43,826 bases of DNA from an uncultured Christensenellaceae bacterium. GTDB lineage: Bacteria; Bacillota; Clostridia; Christensenellales; Pumilibacteraceae. Below the pieces are notes generated by a model. The model saw only the letters and a program-made list of their open reading frames with translations. It was not told the DNA's origin and made no database searches. Made by a program: the position numbers and the translations under genes. This document shows positions 40,847 through 43,826 of the stretch, one piece after another; position 1 is the stretch's first letter, and each line of letters starts with the position of its first letter. The stretch spans positions 1 to 43,826 of the forward strand of contig CAJUNM010000016.1 in the NCBI GenBank assembly GCA_910587805.1. Direction: 5' to 3'.

Positions 40847-41101
40847 ATGGAAGTTTGCGAAAATAGGATAGCGTTGTTAGGCATAATAGTAAAGAGCGGA
40901 AACGCCGTCGAGCGCGTGAACGCCACGCTGCACGATTTTTCGGAATACGTGTCGGGGCGAATGGGTTTGCCTATGCGCGGGCGCAACGTTTGCGCGATAA
41001 GTCTCGTGCTCGACGCACCCGTAAATGTCGTCAACGCGCTGACGGGAAAGCTCGGCGCGATCGAAGGTGTTTCGGCAAAAGCCATGTTTGAAAAAAATTA
41101 A
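40847..41101 (+). CDS. TM1266-like putative iron-only hydrogenase system regulator
   Basis: An 84-residue protein with an ACT/NikR-C-like ferredoxin fold, matching the TM1266 family over its whole length (RIALLGIIVKSGNAVERVNATLHDFSEY, then VSGRMGLPMR, ISLVLDAPVNVVNALTGKLG and VSAKAMF). Family members are often encoded with FeFe-hydrogenase maturation genes and are annotated as putative regulators; no biochemical role is firmly known. None of hydE, hydF or hydG is in the window. ATG 40847 has a GGAGG box at 40835-40839 that lies inside the leader terminator stem. The ABC importer genes follow at 22 nt. Confidence 0.85.
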   Translation: MEVCENRIALLGIIVKSGNAVERVNATLHDFSEYVSGRMGLPMRGRNVCAISLVLDAPVNVVNALTGKLGAIEGVSAKAMFEKN

Positions 41102-41123
41102 CTCTGCATTAAAGGAGCGGATT

Positions 41124-42128
41124 ATGAAAATCAAATTCAGTAAACTATCGGCTGTCGCGCTTGCGGCTCTTATCGCGGCATGCTGTTTTGCGTGCACGCC
41201 GAGCGCCGACGAAATTCGGGTATATATGCCCGACGGCGCGCCTGCGATCGCACTGTCGAAGTTCATGCACGAGGGGTATGCGGACACCGTATTCACAGTC
41301 GTGCCGAACGGCGAAATATTGCGTGCGCGCGTTGCGAGCGGCGACGCCGATCTTGCTATAATGCCGATCAATGCGGCGGCGGCGCTGTATAACAACGGCG
41401 TAAAAATAAAGATGCTGTCCGTGAACACGCACGGAAATCTTTATATTATAAGCAAAAACGCCGATTCCGCGGATATGGAGATCGCCGATTTCGTCGGCAG
41501 TCGCTTGGCGGTGATAGGGCAGGCGGACGTCCCCGGTCTTACTTTCCGCATGTTGTTTGACAAAGCGGAAGTGCCGTACGAAACGTCGAAAAACGCAGTC
41601 GACGGTAAGGTCGCCGTCACGTATGCCGCGGACGGACCCGCCGCGATCGCGCTGCTCGGTACGGGCGCGGTAGACTATGCGTTGCTCGCCGAACCTGCGG
41701 TATCCAACGCCGTCAAAAAGCTCGGCGGGCGCGTGGTGTGCGACGTGCAGGCGATGTGGAAGGATGCGTTCGGCGGGTCGTTCCCGCAAGCGTGTCTCGT
41801 CGCGAAAGATACCGTTTCGTACGAGTATATAAACAAGTTCGTGGCTGCGCTCTCCGCCGCGGACGGCTGGGCGGAAAATAATCCGACCGAGGCGGTAAAC
41901 GCCGTTAAGACGCATATGGAGACGGGAAGCGAGTCGTCGCTGGCGCAGCTCACCGCGGCAATGATCAAAGGTTGCAACATAAAGACCGTCGAGGCGTACG
42001 AAAGCAAGACCGCATGCACAGAGTATTTTACCGCGCTGTCCGCGCTTAAAAAAGATGACGGCGCGCCCGTGCTCTCCAAAGTTCCCGACGACGGATTTTA
42101 CTACGATCATATAGAATGGACGACGTAG
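41124..42128 (+). CDS. ABC transporter substrate-binding lipoprotein, NitT/TauT type
   Basis: A 334-residue lipoprotein with lipobox CFAC near residue 23. The mature protein opens with EIRVYMPDGAPAIALSKFM and has GDADLAIMPINAAAALYN, LYIISKNADS and VTYAADGPAAIALLGTGAVDYALLAEPA, as in the SsuA/NMT1 group that binds small organic anions or pyrimidine precursors. The ligand cannot be told. An AAAGGAG box precedes ATG 41124. It is encoded between the TM1266-like gene and its permease, under the same candidate riboswitch. Confidence 0.85.
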   Translation: MKIKFSKLSAVALAALIAACCFACTPSADEIRVYMPDGAPAIALSKFMHEGYADTVFTVVPNGEILRARVASGDADLAIMPINAAAALYNNGVKIKMLSVNTHGNLYIISKNADSADMEIADFVGSRLAVIGQADVPGLTFRMLFDKAEVPYETSKNAVDGKVAVTYAADGPAAIALLGTGAVDYALLAEPAVSNAVKKLGGRVVCDVQAMWKDAFGGSFPQACLVAKDTVSYEYINKFVAALSAADGWAENNPTEAVNAVKTHMETGSESSLAQLTAAMIKGCNIKTVEAYESKTACTEYFTALSALKKDDGAPVLSKVPDDGFYYDHIEWTT

Positions 42129-42135
42129 GATTATC

Positions 42136-42903
42136 GTGAACAAGCCGACCAAAGCAATACTTTTCAATATTTTTTACGGCTGTTCGGCGGTCGCCGTCGT
42201 GCTCGTTATTTGGGCTGTCGCGGCGGCGATCGTGGGTACGGAATTCATACTGCCGAACATATCCGCGACTTTCAAAGCGCTGTTCGAGCTATTGGGCACG
42301 GCGGTGTTTTGGCTGAGCTTGGGCGGGTCTGTTTTGCGCTGTCTTTTAAGCTACGCCGTATCGCTCGGCTTGTTCTTTCTTTTATTCTTTTTATGCTCGG
42401 CGTTCGTTCCGTTCAGGCGCATAGCCGAACCGATCTTGTCCGCGCTGCGCACATTGCCTACGCTCGCTATCTCGCTCATACTCGCGATATGGGCAGGCGG
42501 GTATTTTGCGCCCGTCATACTCGGCGTTACGGTCATTGTGCCGTATCTGTATTCGGCTACTGCGGCGCGCAATTCCACCGTGCCGCGCGAGCTTGAGGAA
42601 GTGTGCGCCATAAGCGGCGCAGGTCGCGCGCAGAAATTCGGATCGCTGTATCTTCCGTATGCCGCCGCGGCGTTCCCCGAAAGCTTTGCGTCCGCGCTGT
42701 CTTTTAATATAAAGATAGTCGTTTCCGCGGAGATTTTGATACAGACCGCGTCGAGCATAGGCATGCTCATGAATACGGCGAAACTATACTTCGAGACCGC
42801 TCGGCTGATCGCGCTCGTGTTTGCGGTGGTGGCGGTGTCGGTCGCGGCGGAACTCGCGTTAAGAGCGACGCTTAACGCCGCATTGCGCAAATACCGCGAT
42901 TGA
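42136..42903 (+). CDS. ABC transporter permease, SsuC/NitT type
   Basis: A 255-residue permease with about six transmembrane segments and the docking loop LEEVCAISGAGRAQKFGSLYLPYA. It starts at GTG 42136, 7 nt after the binding-protein stop, with a weak AGGA box. No ATPase gene follows; the next gene is a P-type ATPase with its own promoter. The importer must use an ATPase encoded elsewhere. Confidence 0.85.
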   Translation: MNKPTKAILFNIFYGCSAVAVVLVIWAVAAAIVGTEFILPNISATFKALFELLGTAVFWLSLGGSVLRCLLSYAVSLGLFFLLFFLCSAFVPFRRIAEPILSALRTLPTLAISLILAIWAGGYFAPVILGVTVIVPYLYSATAARNSTVPRELEEVCAISGAGRAQKFGSLYLPYAAAAFPESFASALSFNIKIVVSAEILIQTASSIGMLMNTAKLYFETARLIALVFAVVAVSVAAELALRATLNAALRKYRD

Positions 42904-42963
42904 AAATCGCCGTGCGCAACTTCGGCGCGTAAAATGCGGCAGCGCGGTTGATCGGGCAAATGC

Positions 42964-42992
42964 TTGACAAACAATTCGACCTCGATTATAAT
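42964..42992 (+). promoter_or_regulatory. Perfect-consensus promoter for the P-type ATPase gene
   Basis: TTGACA (42964-42969), 17-bp spacer, TATAAT (42987-42992). Start near 42999, 45-nt leader with a GAGGT box at 43035-43039. Confidence 0.85.
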
Positions 42993-43043
42993 ATGTATAA
43001 ACAAAATGGGTGAGTATAACATATAAGCCTATTTGAGGTACGT

Positions 43044-43826
43044 ATGCAAGAGACCGAAAAAAAGAAAAGCTCGTCTAAAAAAAGCGCTGCGGTAAAATCG
43101 ACCGCAGCGACCGTCGAGCGCAAATCCGAGAAGAAACCTCGCATCGTTACCAAGGACGATGCGGACGATAATTTTCGCCCTTATACGGGGGCGACGGTCG
43201 ACCCTGCCGTAATAGATCGGACTGTTTTCGACGAGGACGAACAAGCCCCCGACGAAGAACCTATCACGGGCTATTATCATAAGTCCATGACCATAGACAA
43301 TAATATTTTGAGCCGCGAGCAGTTGAAACCGGACAAGAAAAAACGCCGCCGCCCGAAAACGATCGATATTACCGCCGCAGAGCGGTTCGAGCCGGATTGC
43401 GATATGGGCTTGTCTCAAGACGTTGTGGATAAGCGGATAGAACAGGGTTACGACAATTACGTCAAAAGAAACGTAGGAAAAAGCTATCTCAATATATTCG
43501 TAAGCAATATATTCACGTTTTTCAACGTGTTGTGTTTTGCGGTGTTCGCCGCGTTGCTCGTTGTGGAAGCCAATCTTTCGCAATGCTTTTTTATGGTCAT
43601 TATCACCGCGAACATATTGCTCGGCATAATTCAAGAGATACGTTCCAAGATAACTATAGATAAGCTGTCTATAGTTTCCGCGCCTACGGCGGTCGTGATA
43701 CGCGGCGGCGAACGCAAAGTCATACCCACGCACGACATAGTGCTCGACGACATCGTTTGTTTCGAGATGGGCAAGCAGATATGCGCGGACTCGGTGGTAG
43801 TTCGCGGCGAGTGCGAGGTGAACGAG
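43044..43826 (+). CDS. P-type cation-transporting ATPase, N-terminal part (cut by the window)
   Basis: The first 261 codons are visible. A basic, disordered-looking N-terminus (KKKSSSKKSAAVKS) and an acidic linker cover about 120 residues, longer than usual. Then comes the cation-ATPase N-terminal segment (GLSQDVVDKRIEQGYDNYV near 123), two transmembrane helices (about 148-200: FVSNIFTFFNVLCFAVF and FMVIITANILLGIIQEIRSK) and the start of the actuator domain (VVIRGGERKVIPTHDIVLDDIV, GKQICADSVVV). The window ends at ECEVNE, just where the TGES loop would follow, so the phosphorylation motif is not seen. The HAD-IC, CtpE-like branch is the best fit; the ion is unknown. Confidence 0.85.
   Translation, partial: MQETEKKKSSSKKSAAVKSTAATVERKSEKKPRIVTKDDADDNFRPYTGATVDPAVIDRTVFDEDEQAPDEEPITGYYHKSMTIDNNILSREQLKPDKKKRRRPKTIDITAAERFEPDCDMGLSQDVVDKRIEQGYDNYVKRNVGKSYLNIFVSNIFTFFNVLCFAVFAALLVVEANLSQCFFMVIITANILLGIIQEIRSKITIDKLSIVSAPTAVVIRGGERKVIPTHDIVLDDIVCFEMGKQICADSVVVRGECEVNE

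Overview
The window reads as chromosomal DNA of an anaerobic, endospore-forming member of the Clostridia (Bacillota). The evidence is a sporulation block (veg, a SPOCS/LysM coat protein, ispE, spoIIR, then a SleB/YpeB-like pair), rubrerythrin, an AgrC/AgrA-type two-component pair, a BceAB-type peptide transporter and a TM1266-like hydrogenase-system protein. Promoters are close to the sigma-A consensus with strict 17-bp spacers, often with a TGn extended -10. I cannot name a genus. Genes are nearly all on the + strand; only a zinc-ribbon protein and citrate synthase are on the - strand.

Layout. 1-432: AT-rich DNA with a threefold repeat. 433-3577: NUDIX hydrolase and asparaginase, then 4-alpha-glucanotransferase. 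3601-4107 (-): acidic zinc-ribbon protein. 4370-10446: sporulation and germination block, with a sigma-E-like promoter before the coat protein, a sigma-F-like promoter before spoIIR, and a structured spacer between ispE and spoIIR. 10490-11632: corA-type Mg transporter behind a 16-codon leader ORF. 11695-14829: a membrane-anchored polyampholyte protein of unknown function, ROK sugar kinase and rubrerythrin. 14842-15602: flavodoxin-like protein. 15634-24207: LytTR regulator and GHKL kinase, then a secreted glycan cluster (esterase lipoprotein, carbohydrate-binding lipoprotein, permuted GH3 glycosidase with membrane anchors at both ends). 24250-29539: XRE-cupin regulator and a full potABCD polyamine importer. 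29551-31933: compound inverted repeat, DUF559 nuclease, mnmG. 32055-35430: an unusual operon of HGSNAT-like acyltransferase, acyl-CoA ligase and PhnP-like metallohydrolase. 35502-38457: BceB/BceA. 38482-39925 (-): citrate synthase, divergent from a small lipoprotein. 40708-42903: a candidate terminator-type riboswitch, a TM1266-like protein and an ABC importer with no ATPase gene beside it. 42964-end: start of a P-type ATPase cut by the window edge.

The regulatory DNA is the most unusual part. Four genes have a near-consensus promoter whose -10 box lies only 6-7 nt before the ATG, with no Shine-Dalgarno, which predicts leaderless mRNAs; spoIIR shows the same geometry with a sigma-F-like promoter. 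The leader before the TM1266-like gene can form either a 13-bp 5' helix or a terminator that hides the ribosome-binding site, and matches no aptamer class I can name. The corA leader peptide is rich in aspartate near its N-terminus, as in known Mg-sensing leader peptides. Two long G tracts sit at positions where slippage would alter a response regulator tail and inactivate a ligase. All functional assignments are from reading the sequence without database searches.
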